A stretch of DNA of 64,000 nt from Fusicatenibacter saccharivorans (GTDB lineage Bacteria; Bacillota; Clostridia; Lachnospirales; Lachnospiraceae): contig NZ_JAQEGR010000016.1 of assembly GCF_027667425.1 (NCBI RefSeq), positions 1 through 64,000 on the forward strand, read 5' to 3'. The translations under genes were made by a program, and so were the position numbers. Below, piece after piece: positions 33,668 to 43,024 of this stretch. The notes under the pieces are model-generated. The model saw only the letters and a list, made by a program, of their open reading frames with translations. It made no database searches and was not told where the DNA came from. Positions within the stretch are counted from its first letter, which is position 1. The number at the start of each line of letters is the position of its first letter.

Positions 33668-35416
33668 CTATAAGTTATATGCTTTTAACAGTTTTTCGTG
33701 AATATTCTGAATAGCTTCCGGCTTCTCCGTCTTCGGCGCTCTCGGATCCAGCAGCCATGTCTTGGCATAGTGGGTATCCGTTACCTTGAACATCGGCGGC
33801 TCCTCCAGAGTATCAATCTTCAGACAGTACTGGTTACGCGGTGCAAACGGATCTCCGATAATCTTATTGTACAGAGACGGCGGCGTACCGGTAATGGAAA
33901 ACAGCTTTGTATTCCGCTCCGCAAGCTGCGGCAGGGAAGAAAGCAGTGCCCAGGTGTACGGATGGCGCGGATCGTAGAACAGCTCTTCTACGTTTGCAAA
34001 CTCGATGATCTGTCCTGCGTACAGAACGGCAACACGGTCTGCGATATTCGCTACGACACCAAGGTCGTGGGTAATAAACACGATGGTGTAGTTGTACTCT
34101 TTCTGAAGATCCTTGATCAGCTTCAGGATCTGTGCCTGAATCGTAACGTCCAGCGCAGTTGTCGGCTCATCGCAGATCAGAATCTTCGGACGGCAGGAAA
34201 GTGCAATCGCAATAACGATACGCTGTCTCATACCGCCGGAATACTGGAACGGATAATCATCGAAACGCTGCTCTGCGTTCGGAATCCCAACCTTTTCCAT
34301 CAGCTCAAGCGCCTGTGCTCTCGCCTCCACCTCGCTGACATTCTGATGCTTCATGATAACAGAAGTAATCTGTTTTCCGATTGTGATAATCGGGTTCAGG
34401 GAAGTCATCGGATCCTGGAATACAGTTGCAATTTTCTTACCGCGGATCTGACCCCAGTCATTCGGATCCTGGATTTTTGCCAGGTTGATGATACAGGTTC
34501 CATGAAGCTGCTCCGGCGTTTCATCCAGATAGCGTACACGGAAAGTTGCCTGGTCGAAAACGCTGTTCCGTTTCTGCTCGTCATTCAGATCCACACCGCG
34601 TTCCATCGCAGCTTTGAATGCCTCGTGCAGCTTCTTGATCATGCGAACCTTTTTACGCAGTTTATAACGTCCGACAGAAAGATAGATCTCTTTGGCAAGA
34701 ATCTCGTTTCTCTTTCTCGCCTCGTCCGTAATTTCTTTTGCTGTCAGGCCGGCGTACTCTTTTTTGTACTCTGCCATTTTTGCATCATATGCCTGATTGT
34801 AGGCCGTATCGTTCATGGCAGCCTGTTTGTGAGCCTTGATTTTTTCCTCTTTTGCTTTCTGTAGAGCCTTAATTTCTCCATCCAGTCTGGAAATCTCGGC
34901 AGATGTCTCTTTAACCTTCGCTTTTTCTTTGGAAGTATCGAGTGTCTGCTTGTAGTTGAAAAGTTCGGTTCTCTTTACTACGAGTTCCCTGATTTCAGCA
35001 TCTGCTTTCTCACGCTCTTCCTCGCTCAGTGTCATTTTTTCTTCTTTTTCCTGCTCCAGAGCCTTCATTTTCAAAAATACTTCTGAACCATATTCCAGTT
35101 TGGAATAGTCATTCAGCTTTTCCAAGGTGGATGCGATGGTCTTTTTCGCATAAGAGTTCAGCGGCACAACGGTATCGCTCAGCTCGGCATCGTTAAAAAT
35201 GATATCTCCCTGGTCGATGAAGCCGTTGCTGTCCAGCATTCCCGCAAACGCTTTTGTGAATACGGATTTACCGGCGCCGGACTCTCCTACGATAGCAATG
35301 GACTCATTCTCGTAAATATCCAGCGTTACGCCCCGGATTGCCGTCAGGATACGGCCGCGGACACGGAATTTTACCTGTAAGTCCTTAATCGATAATAATA
35401 CTTTTTTATCTTCCAT
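33668..35416 (-). CDS. oppD: Oligopeptide ABC transporter ATPase OppD with a large coiled-coil insertion
   Basis: 582 residues against about 340 for typical OppD. Walker A GESGAGKS lies at 44-51, but the Q-loop (FQDPMTSLNP) comes only at about 333, then YSGGMRQR (392-399), ILICDEPTTALD (412-423) and FITHDLG (447-453). Between Walker A and Q-loop, residues about 85-310 form a Lys/Glu-rich insertion with strong helical, coiled-coil character (EQEKEEKMTLSEEEREKADA). ATG 35414-35416 follows GGAAGG; the longer frame overlaps oppC. Confidence 0.92.
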   Translation of the reverse strand: MEDKKVLLSIKDLQVKFRVRGRILTAIRGVTLDIYENESIAIVGESGAGKSVFTKAFAGMLDSNGFIDQGDIIFNDAELSDTVVPLNSYAKKTIASTLEKLNDYSKLEYGSEVFLKMKALEQEKEEKMTLSEEEREKADAEIRELVVKRTELFNYKQTLDTSKEKAKVKETSAEISRLDGEIKALQKAKEEKIKAHKQAAMNDTAYNQAYDAKMAEYKKEYAGLTAKEITDEARKRNEILAKEIYLSVGRYKLRKKVRMIKKLHEAFKAAMERGVDLNDEQKRNSVFDQATFRVRYLDETPEQLHGTCIINLAKIQDPNDWGQIRGKKIATVFQDPMTSLNPIITIGKQITSVIMKHQNVSEVEARAQALELMEKVGIPNAEQRFDDYPFQYSGGMRQRIVIAIALSCRPKILICDEPTTALDVTIQAQILKLIKDLQKEYNYTIVFITHDLGVVANIADRVAVLYAGQIIEFANVEELFYDPRHPYTWALLSSLPQLAERNTKLFSITGTPPSLYNKIIGDPFAPRNQYCLKIDTLEEPPMFKVTDTHYAKTWLLDPRAPKTEKPEAIQNIHEKLLKAYNL

Positions 35417-35429
35417 GCGGCTTTCCTTC

Positions 35430-36398
35430 CTACATATGTGTTCTCGGGTCGGACGCATCTCCAAGGTTCTGTCCAACTACATATAATACTACGGTGATGA
35501 TTGAAGCGACAACAACCGGGCTCCAGAACTCGAATCCCCATCCCGGTGTCAGCATGGCACCCTCAGCCTCATAAATCAGTCTTCCCAGAGACATGTCAGA
35601 AAGTCCCATACCGATGTAAGCCAGGAACACCTCGTAAGAGATGTAGGACGGAATCTCAGTTGCCGCCAGAGTAACAATGACAGATGTCATAAACGGGAGA
35701 ATATTCTTCATCGCAATGCGGAAAATCGAAGTTCCAAGACATTTCGATGCCAGATTATACTCTCTGTCCCGGATAATAACGACCTGCGTACGGATAAAGT
35801 ACGCGATGGCAAGCCATCCGGTAACGGTCAGTGCAAATACCATGGTCCAGAAGCTCGGAGAAAAAATAAGCACCAGGACGGAGATCAGAAGTACATACGG
35901 AATATTTCCGACGATGTTGTAAACCTCCATCATGAAAACGTCAACCTTCTTCGAAAATCCCCAGACAGATCCGACAATCACACCAATCGAAAGGTTGATG
36001 AGCGCACAGATAAACGCCAGGGAAACTGAAATTCTGGAACCAAACCAGACAGCGTCAAATGTCGACTGTCCGGAAGCACCGGATCCTAAAATCCAGTGAA
36101 TATTGAATCCAAGCTGCTGCAATGCTTTGCTTGGAGACAGATGTTTTGTCGCGCCGTTCATCAGATTGGCGAAACGGTCGTACTCCACAAAGAGCGGATA
36201 CACATACGTCATCAGCAGAATCACACCCAGGAGGCAAAGTACGGCAATATTGATTTTTTTCTTAAAAAATACGCGGAACACGGAATGCCAGTAGGAATAT
36301 CTCGGAGCCGTAATTTTCTCAGACTCCAGGGAGCTGTTATCTACAGGAGAAAACAGTTCTTCCTCAGACAGACCGAATTTATCTAAATCATAATTCAT
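35430..36398 (-). CDS. oppC: Oligopeptide ABC transporter permease OppC
   Basis: 322 residues. A cytoplasmic N-terminus of about 40 residues, the first helix (FKKKINIAVLCLLGVILLMTY), an extracellular loop, then five helices with the permease EAA-type loop (YNLASKCLGTSIFRIAMKNILP). It ends in DASDPRTHM, a typical OppC tail (DP). It forms the transmembrane heterodimer with OppB. Confidence 0.93.
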   Translation of the reverse strand: MNYDLDKFGLSEEELFSPVDNSSLESEKITAPRYSYWHSVFRVFFKKKINIAVLCLLGVILLMTYVYPLFVEYDRFANLMNGATKHLSPSKALQQLGFNIHWILGSGASGQSTFDAVWFGSRISVSLAFICALINLSIGVIVGSVWGFSKKVDVFMMEVYNIVGNIPYVLLISVLVLIFSPSFWTMVFALTVTGWLAIAYFIRTQVVIIRDREYNLASKCLGTSIFRIAMKNILPFMTSVIVTLAATEIPSYISYEVFLAYIGMGLSDMSLGRLIYEAEGAMLTPGWGFEFWSPVVVASIITVVLYVVGQNLGDASDPRTHM

Positions 36399-36404
36399 AA
36401 GTCC

Positions 36405-37976
36405 CTACCTGTCTTTCGTTGAGAATGAGATTCGAGGATCCACCATGGACATCAAAACGTCGCCCAGGATGATGGAAATCACGGAGAGCACTGCGTAGAA
36501 CAGTGTAACACCTACGATAACACCATTATCATATTTGCTGATTGCTTCGGTCAGCAGATTACCGGCACCAGGTACTACGTACACACGCTCGGTGATGATG
36601 GCTCCGGTCAGTGCGAACAGTACGCTCGCCGGAACACCCTGCACGATCGGAATCGCTGCGTTCTTCAAAATGTGTTTCGTAAAGATTTCTCCCTCTGTCA
36701 GACCACCGGATCTTGCGAATTTTACGTAATCGGAGTTCATCTGGTCGATCATGTATCGACGCAGCCATTTCATCAGGTTTGCCACCTGCGGCAGTGCCAG
36801 AGAAACGATCGGCAGAATATACATCAGCTTGCTCTTCGAATCCATGTCAAAGGTGGTTGGCAGACCCATTTTTCCTCCGATTGCCTTAAACAGGAAAATA
36901 TAGGCCAGTGAAGGTACTGCTATAATGAATACAATATAGATGGTTCCAAGCTGGTCAACCAGTTTGTCTTTCTTTCTCGCCATCAGAATGCCAAGCGGCA
37001 CCGCGATGAGATAGGAAAGAATTACGGCAATGATACCGATTACAAAGGAATAGCCGATTTTTGATTTACCACTCTTAATTGTATCCACGTTGGTATAGTC
37101 ATCTGTGAACCGATCGGAATGAACAGCGCTTGCATCCTGAGATTCGCTCATATACGTTGCGCTGTGCAGATCGTCTGCACTGTATTCCACCAGACCGCTT
37201 GGGTAGGTAATCTCCGATTTTACGTAGGATCCCTGCGCGCGGGTCATGGTCAGTGCTACATCCACACCCTCATTTACGGAATAGGACTTTCCTAAATTTA
37301 TGGTGATTATATTCTGATGGAAGTATGGGAATTTTGAGTCAAAGTACATCAAGTACTTGTGTGTTGTGCCATTTCCCATGATGGCCGGTGAAAATTTCTT
37401 TCCCCCATATACCGGATCGTGTAAGGTAAATGTAATCCCCCTCTTACCTTCTACCTTTGCAGCATCGTGAATGCTGTCGATGTCAATCAAACCGGAAAAA
37501 TATTTTCCGAGACGCGTTGCAAGCGGAATATCCCTGTATGCAAACAGCTGCTGCTGTCCGCCGTTGGCATATTTTTTCTTACCCATCATGATCGCATCGT
37601 ATCTTCTTACGGTGTAACCTTTTGCTTTATAATAAGCTGTAAATTTTTTTACATATTCAGATACCAGTTCTGAATCCTGGTCTTTCGTTCTTCCGAATGC
37701 TACTGCTTTGGATCTCGTATCCTCGTCAATTTCGCCTTTTGCTTTGAGAGCGTTCAAATAATCTGCATAGGTTACATAATCAAGATATCCGTATGTCTCC
37801 CACTTCTGATATTTGTACACCTTTTTCTGGTTATTGCTCTGATGGGAATAGGTGGCGTCCTGTGCGAAAATCAGATTTCGGTCCATCAGAGAATAAATCA
37901 TAGTCATAACGCATCCAACAACGATTACTACGGAAACAAGGCCATGCAACAAACGCTTAAAAAGATATTTTGTCAT
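36405..37976 (-). CDS. oppB: Oligopeptide ABC transporter permease OppB with a large extracellular loop
   Basis: 523 residues; the common OppB has about 310. After the first helix (about 11-31) there are about 270 extracytoplasmic residues before the remaining helices begin near 305 (SFVIGIIAVILSYLIAVPLGI). The permease core carries YVKFARSGGLTEGEIFTKHIL (EAA loop) and VYVVPGAGNLLTEA. Streptococcal AmiC has a comparable extension, so this is an Ami-like permease. It lies six bases upstream of oppC. Confidence 0.93.
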   Translation of the reverse strand: MTKYLFKRLLHGLVSVVIVVGCVMTMIYSLMDRNLIFAQDATYSHQSNNQKKVYKYQKWETYGYLDYVTYADYLNALKAKGEIDEDTRSKAVAFGRTKDQDSELVSEYVKKFTAYYKAKGYTVRRYDAIMMGKKKYANGGQQQLFAYRDIPLATRLGKYFSGLIDIDSIHDAAKVEGKRGITFTLHDPVYGGKKFSPAIMGNGTTHKYLMYFDSKFPYFHQNIITINLGKSYSVNEGVDVALTMTRAQGSYVKSEITYPSGLVEYSADDLHSATYMSESQDASAVHSDRFTDDYTNVDTIKSGKSKIGYSFVIGIIAVILSYLIAVPLGILMARKKDKLVDQLGTIYIVFIIAVPSLAYIFLFKAIGGKMGLPTTFDMDSKSKLMYILPIVSLALPQVANLMKWLRRYMIDQMNSDYVKFARSGGLTEGEIFTKHILKNAAIPIVQGVPASVLFALTGAIITERVYVVPGAGNLLTEAISKYDNGVIVGVTLFYAVLSVISIILGDVLMSMVDPRISFSTKDR

Positions 37977-38003
37977 ATTCTCTCATTCCTTAACACAATA
38001 TGA

Positions 38004-38037
38004 CAGGGGAATGGCTTTTTTTGTTCCCATCCCCCTG
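38004..38037 (-). other. Intercistronic hairpin between oppA and oppB
   Basis: CAGGGGGATGG pairs with CCATTCCCCTG on the minus strand, with A-rich loop and no T run after it. Such hairpins after a binding-protein gene commonly protect its message and allow excess OppA over the membrane parts. Confidence 0.55.
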
Positions 38038-38095
38038 CCGGTTTATTCATTGGCTTTCAACTGTTCTGATCTTTCCAATTTTACCTTTTCCAAAA

Positions 38096-40309
38096 TTAGA
38101 AGATACCGAAACATTTGGTCATGTATCCTTCGTAGTCCGGAAGCATGGTATCCAGGTAAGAGCACGGATCACCAAAGTCCGGACCCCATCCGGAGACATC
38201 GTATACGTCGTAGTTTGCTTCATAACCATAGTTTGCATAGTATCCTGCATAGTACCATCCATCCAGGTCTACGGCATCAACCAGATTGATCACAACTTTT
38301 CCGCCAAGGGCAGCCTCTACTGATTTCTTGTAGGAGTTTGCTTTGTTGGTGTAAACTTCTACTGCAGACGGATATGGATATTCCATCTGGATCGGGTTGC
38401 TCTCATCGATGGTGATGCCCTCTTCTGCGAGCTCCTCGATTGCGGTATTCAGTTCTTCTACTGCGTTTTCCGGATTGTACCATCCATCAAAGCCATCGCT
38501 GGTCTTGTTTTCGGCATCCCATACTTTGATCTTCACGCCGTCGGCGTCGATCTGTTTCTGTACGATTTCACCATAGTAGGTGCCTGCCGGGAAGGTTGTG
38601 TCGGTTCCGTTGATCTGAATGGTAGTGTCTTTTGACAGGCTTACGAAATATCCCGGGGTAAAGGTATTTCTAAGGGAAGTATACTTCAGATCCTCGCCAA
38701 CCTGCTGTGCATTGTAAGCGCCACGATCTGCTGCAAAGCTGATCGCTCTTCTGAAGTGAACGTTCTGCAGTGCTTTGTTCGTTCTCTGGATTTCTTCGTC
38801 AGACTTTGTACTCTTTGCTGTTGTTCCGTCGTTGGCATTTGCAGTCGCAGTACGGTTGATATTGTAGAATGCCATGAAAGAAGTAGCATCGGTATCTGAA
38901 ACTACTGCGTACTGGTCGTACAGACCTTCGGATTTTGCTGTCTCCATAGTGGAGGTGTTCAGGTTTACATAGTCAACGGTACCTGCTTTTGCATCTGTGT
39001 ACATTTTGGTAACATCAGACTGGTCATTGAACAGCCAGGTCAGGGTTTTAATGTTTACGTTGTCTTTGTTCCAGTAAGAATCGCTCAGTTTAAATACGAT
39101 GGTATTTTTCGCTGTAGCGTTGGTTACCAGGTACGGTCCGCAGTATGCGATCGAGTTGGAATCTTTTCCGTACTGATAATCTGCTGCGGAGGAATCGTAC
39201 TCAGCACCAAATTTACCGCCCTGGGACTGATAGTAGCTTCTGCTCATCGGCATGAAGATGGTGTAGCCAAGCATGGTCATGAAGTAGCTGCATGGCTCTT
39301 CCAGTGTGTACTCTACGGTATAGTCATCAACAGCTTTTACACCAACCTCGTCGAAATCGGTAACTTCACGGCTGATGTACTGGGATACGTTTTTGATCAC
39401 GCCCTGTACCAGGTATTCCAGACCGCCCTGTGCATCACACATATGCTGCATTCCGGCCACGAAGTCATCTGCTTTTACAGTATCCACTTCACGTCCCTGG
39501 GAATCGGTCCATTTTACATCTTTACGAAGGTGGAAGGTATAGGTCAGTCCGTCATCAGATACTTCATAGGATTCTGCCAGTGCCGGCTGCAGAGTTTCCT
39601 CTACATCGTACTCCATCAGTCCGTCATAGGTATTGATGATCGCATCGGTATCTGCCGCACGGGAAGTTGCAAGTCCGTCCCATGTTACCGGATCGCTCGC
39701 ATACGGCATGGAGAAGCTGTCTTTTAAGGTGTAACCTTTTCCTGCCAGATATTCTTTTACCCAGCTCTCATAGGTTCCTGTTCCTTTAAGCTCATCCCAT
39801 TTTGCTCTCATCTCGTTGTAATCTTCTGCCTTGATAAAGTCAGTTGTTACAACATACTGATGATAACGGTCTTTATCGCTTCCCCAAAGGGTATAGTCCT
39901 TGGTGCGCGGAGCCATTCTGTACATCGCGTACGTACCACCTCTTGAGGTGAGCGGGTACATCATGGCGGACTCCATCAGTTTTCCCTCGGCAACTGCCAT
40001 CAGGGCATATCTCTCATCCACCGTTTCTGCTTCCTTTGCAGTAGCAAGTGCATCGTTGAAATCGCCCAGTGCCTCGTTATAGAGCTCTGTGCTGGTCTCA
40101 TCGTATCCTTCCGGCATTTCGGACTCCTCTGCCTCGGCTTCGCTCTCACTGCTTGCAGATGCGCTTGCATTGCTTTCGGAAGATGCGCTGCTGCTTACGC
40201 TTACACTCTCATCCGCCGGATCAGAACTTCCGCTGCCGGAATTTCCACAGGCAACCAGGCTTGCAGTCATACTCATAACAAGTAATGCGCTTACAATTTT
40301 TCTTTTCAT
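38096..40309 (-). CDS. oppA: Oligopeptide-binding lipoprotein OppA
   Basis: 737 residues, larger than the usual 550-650. A lipoprotein signal peptide ends in LVAC with Cys21, followed by a Ser/Glu/Ala-rich linker to about 70. The solute-binding SBP_bac_5 core includes LQPALAESYEVSDDGLTYTF and HLRKDVKWTDSQGREV, then VHFRRAISFAADRGAYNAQQ. It captures peptides at the outer face of the membrane for OppBCDF. First gene of the operon, about 200 bases after its promoter. Confidence 0.95.
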   Translation of the reverse strand: MKRKIVSALLVMSMTASLVACGNSGSGSSDPADESVSVSSSASSESNASASASSESEAEAEESEMPEGYDETSTELYNEALGDFNDALATAKEAETVDERYALMAVAEGKLMESAMMYPLTSRGGTYAMYRMAPRTKDYTLWGSDKDRYHQYVVTTDFIKAEDYNEMRAKWDELKGTGTYESWVKEYLAGKGYTLKDSFSMPYASDPVTWDGLATSRAADTDAIINTYDGLMEYDVEETLQPALAESYEVSDDGLTYTFHLRKDVKWTDSQGREVDTVKADDFVAGMQHMCDAQGGLEYLVQGVIKNVSQYISREVTDFDEVGVKAVDDYTVEYTLEEPCSYFMTMLGYTIFMPMSRSYYQSQGGKFGAEYDSSAADYQYGKDSNSIAYCGPYLVTNATAKNTIVFKLSDSYWNKDNVNIKTLTWLFNDQSDVTKMYTDAKAGTVDYVNLNTSTMETAKSEGLYDQYAVVSDTDATSFMAFYNINRTATANANDGTTAKSTKSDEEIQRTNKALQNVHFRRAISFAADRGAYNAQQVGEDLKYTSLRNTFTPGYFVSLSKDTTIQINGTDTTFPAGTYYGEIVQKQIDADGVKIKVWDAENKTSDGFDGWYNPENAVEELNTAIEELAEEGITIDESNPIQMEYPYPSAVEVYTNKANSYKKSVEAALGGKVVINLVDAVDLDGWYYAGYYANYGYEANYDVYDVSGWGPDFGDPCSYLDTMLPDYEGYMTKCFGIF

Positions 40310-40518
40310 AATTTCTTCCTAACTCCTTTCATGGATTCGCGTTGTTTTTGCATCATCCGGACATTTACCGGAACGGCTTCGCCATTCCACCGTTTTTCAT
40401 TTTGGCACTTTACCACATCAAAACGAATAGTACAAAAAGGAGATGCGTCCAACAAGATTTGTTTTCTTCATCCCTCATGCCCGTACATTTGTCCGTTTGT
40501 CCAAAAACAACTGGGTTC

Positions 40519-40548
40519 ATTATAACCAGAACTCTCTCTGTTTGTCAA
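40519..40548 (-). promoter_or_regulatory. Promoter of the opp operon
   Basis: Minus strand TTGACA, 18 bases, TATAAT: both hexamers match consensus. The leader to oppA is about 200 bases. I see no recognised riboswitch in it. Confidence 0.8.
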
Positions 40549-40827
40549 TATCCGATGCAGGAGAAAAGTGTATAAACTGCATTTAAAGTCATCAAAATCC
40601 TCTATTTTCCTCTTTTTGGGTATTGTTCTGATGCTGTTTTTCTATTTTCCTGTATTCTTCGGTTTTATAATAAAAAAAGATTACACAAATAATTGTTTCT
40701 TTCCATTTGCGTTCTGCAGCACTGTCTTTTTGTATTTGTTTCAGATTTTGCTCCGGGAAAGAATCCTGCCGGACGCAAAAACAGACTTCTGAAAATCACA
40801 TTTCTTCTTATTTAAGAGCGTCATACT

Positions 40828-40866
40828 GTTTTTTACTTTCGTTTTTTACTTTCGTTTTTTACTTTC
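40828..40866. repeat. 13-bp direct repeat, three copies
   Basis: GTTTTTTACTTTC occurs three times head to tail without mismatch. Confidence 0.9.
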
Positions 40867-40927
40867 GTTTCCTTCTTTTACAAAGCAAAGCCTTCCATGA
40901 AGACCGCTCACACCGAAATCACTTTCT

Positions 40928-41071
40928 TGTTACTGTTCACTCCGTTCTCAGTAACACGCTTCGCGATGCACAGAATTTATGCTAACCGCATAAATTCGCG
41001 CTGTATGTCTCGGGATTTTGACATATTCATGCCAAAACGCCTCGCGGGATAGTAGCGTGTGAACAGTAACA
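40928..41071. repeat. Palindromic intergenic element
   Basis: TGTTACTGTTCAC (40928-40940) and GTGAACAGTAACA (41059-41071) are exact inverted repeats. They enclose a second perfect hairpin, GAATTTATGC/GCATAAATTC (40973-40997). CACTTTCTT(G/A)C-like sequence flanks both ends. It looks like a small non-coding mobile or dispersed element. Confidence 0.55.
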
Positions 41072-41107
41072 CTTTCTTACTTTTTGTCTTCGACAGTCTC
41101 CGGACTA

Positions 41108-41136
41108 TTGACATCAAAAAAAAATCCTGCTAATAT
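41108..41136 (+). promoter_or_regulatory. cysS promoter
   Basis: TTGACA, 17 bases, TAATAT, predicting a start near 41143 and a 150-base leader. Confidence 0.8.
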
Positions 41137-41155
41137 TAATTTTAATAAGGAACCA

Positions 41156-41228
41156 GTGCAGTACACGGAAAACAGGCACCGCACGCGGCGTCTCTGATAT
41201 CCTTGTCGGATACAGCAGACGCTTTTTT
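41156..41228 (+). promoter_or_regulatory. Candidate cysS attenuator: 13-codon leader frame and terminator hairpin
   Basis: The cysS leader has a terminator: GCGTCT...TATCC-loop-GGATA...AGACGC then TTTTTT (41188-41228). In front, after AAGGA, GTG at 41156 opens a 13-residue frame, MQYTENRHRTRRL, whose TGA (41195-41197) falls inside the 5' arm of the terminator. CCGC-AC-GCGG just before could form a competing stem. The frame contains no Cys codon, and the leader is too short for a normal T-box. Confidence 0.45.
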
Positions 41229-41293
41229 GCTTTCTTGTGTATCATCACTTCTGCATCCGTATCCGCACGAAAAGAAAAAAGGAGACTTCTTTT

Positions 41294-42742
41294 ATGTATC
41301 TTTATAATTCTGCAACCCATAAAAAAGCTGAATTCCTGACACACACACCGGGCCGTGTAGAAATGTACACCTGCGGACCTACCGTTTATCATTTTGCGCA
41401 CATCGGAAACCTGCGCAGTTATATTATGGAGGATGTCCTGGAAAAGGCACTCCGCTATGAAGGCTACGACGTCAACCGTGTCATGAACATCACCGATGTC
41501 GGCCATTTAAGCTCCGATGCGGACACCGGCGAGGACAAGATGGTCAAAGGTGCAAAGCGCGAGCACAAAACAGTCATGGAAATCGCACAGTATTACACCG
41601 ATGCATTCTTTGCGGATTGCAAAAAGCTGAACATCAAGCGCCCGGATGTCGTACAGCCGGCAACGGGATGCATTGACGAATATATCAAAATCATTGAAAA
41701 ACTGATGGACACCGGCTACGCTTACTTTGCCGGCGGAAATGTTTACTTTGACACCAGCCGTCTCGACCACTACTATGTGTTCAACGATCACGACGAGGAT
41801 GACCTCGCGGTCGGTGTGCGTGAGGGCGTAGAGGAAGATACAAACAAACGCAACAAAAATGATTTCGTTCTCTGGTTTACGAAATCCAAATTTGAGAACC
41901 AGGCCTTGAAATGGGATTCCCCGTGGGGCGTCGGTTATCCGGGATGGCACATCGAGTGCTCCGGTATCTCCATGAAATACAATGGCGAATACCTTGACCT
42001 GCACTGCGGCGGCGTAGACAATGCATTCCCGCACCACACGAACGAGATCGCACAGTCCGAAAGCTACCTCGGCCACGCCTGGTGCCCGCAGTGGTTCCAT
42101 GTGCATCACCTGAATACATCGACTGGAAAGATGTCGAAATCGAAAGGTGAGTTTTTAACCGTTTCTCTTCTTGAGGAAAAAGGTTATGATCCTCTCGTCT
42201 ACCGTTTCTTCTGCCTCCAGTCCCATTACCGTAAGGCGCTTGTCTTCACCTGGGAAAACCTGGACAACGCCAAAATTGCCTACGACAAGCTGATCGCCCG
42301 CATCGCCGCTTTAGACCCGAAAGACGGACCGGCCGAGGAAGCTTCTATGACTGCTTTAAAAGAGAAATTCCAGAAAGCGCTCGATGCCGACCTCAACACC
42401 TCGCTTGCCATCACAACGCTGTACGATGTGTTAAAAGCAGACATGCATGATGCTGCAAAGCTGGCGCTTCTCGACAGTTTCGATCAGGTACTCGGTCTTT
42501 CCCTTCTCGCTCATGCAGATGCGAAGAGAAAAGAGGCTGCAAAGACAACTTCTGCTTCCACCGCGTCCGGCTATCAGATTACCGGCGAAGGAGATCCGGA
42601 AATTGATGCTCTTGTTCTGAAACGATATGAGGCAAAAAAAGCCAAAAACTTTGCAGAAGCAGATAAAATCCGCGATGACCTGAAATCCCAGGGCATTGAA
42701 GTTGCTGATGTACGCGGCGGAGCCGTCTGGAAACGGATCTGA
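41294..42742 (+). CDS. cysS: Cysteinyl-tRNA synthetase
   Basis: 482 residues, class I synthetase charging tRNA-Cys. Visible: YTCGPTVYHFAHIGNLRSY (zinc Cys and HIGH-type HIGN), GWHIECSGISMKY and the zinc ligands around HCGGVDNAFPHHTNE, and KMSKSKGEF (KMSKS). There is a C-terminal anticodon-binding part. ATG 41294 lies 10 bases after AAGGAG; the longer frame from 41237 covers the leader. Single-gene unit with its own terminator. Confidence 0.96.
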   Translation: MYLYNSATHKKAEFLTHTPGRVEMYTCGPTVYHFAHIGNLRSYIMEDVLEKALRYEGYDVNRVMNITDVGHLSSDADTGEDKMVKGAKREHKTVMEIAQYYTDAFFADCKKLNIKRPDVVQPATGCIDEYIKIIEKLMDTGYAYFAGGNVYFDTSRLDHYYVFNDHDEDDLAVGVREGVEEDTNKRNKNDFVLWFTKSKFENQALKWDSPWGVGYPGWHIECSGISMKYNGEYLDLHCGGVDNAFPHHTNEIAQSESYLGHAWCPQWFHVHHLNTSTGKMSKSKGEFLTVSLLEEKGYDPLVYRFFCLQSHYRKALVFTWENLDNAKIAYDKLIARIAALDPKDGPAEEASMTALKEKFQKALDADLNTSLAITTLYDVLKADMHDAAKLALLDSFDQVLGLSLLAHADAKRKEAAKTTSASTASGYQITGEGDPEIDALVLKRYEAKKAKNFAEADKIRDDLKSQGIEVADVRGGAVWKRI

Positions 42743-42879
42743 TCTGCACGAAAGAGGAACTCTGATTTTCTTCTTCATTTCCTACGAAGGAAACAGGGAA
42801 TTTCATGTGCTGAAAGCAACAACCGACCAGTATATTACCTGTGAAAACGCGGCTGCACTTTCTATTAAACTTCTTCCAA

Positions 42880-42914
42880 AGAGAACTGCTCTGATGCGGC
42901 AGTTCTCTTTTTTA
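42880..42914 (+). terminator. cysS terminator
   Basis: AGAGAACTGC-N9-GCAGTTCTCT followed by TTTTTT. Confidence 0.85.
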
Positions 42915-42962
42915 TGCTTTTTCACCTGCTGCTTGCGGCTTCCTTCGGATGCAGGGCATCGA

Positions 42963-43001
42963 AAAAAAGACGGCATCCATTTTCCGGATACCGCCTTTTT
43001 T
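42963..43001 (-). terminator. Terminator of serC-serA
   Basis: Minus strand AAGGCGGTATCC / GGATGCCGTCTT with a T run after it, about 20 bases past the serA stop. Confidence 0.8.
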
Positions 43002-43024
43002 GTTTCTTTCGGATGGCTGTTTCT

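Larger units (their letters stand above)
40549..41107. other. Non-coding A/T-rich stretch with repeats
   Basis: Between the opp and cysS promoters I see no credible gene; the one open frame (40568-40792, plus) has no ribosome site and only low-complexity hydrophobic sequence. The stretch contains a 13-base triplicate (40828-40866) and a palindromic element (40928-41071). Confidence 0.6.

Noticed and set aside
40568..40792. Small hydrophobic ORF (74 codons, plus)
   Set aside because: No ribosome site, A/T-rich low complexity, and the -35 of the opp promoter is close by; not supported as a gene.
41143..41230. T-box riboswitch before cysS
   Set aside because: ACCGC and a terminator are present, but the GGTGG-type T-box core and space for stem I after the mapped promoter are missing.
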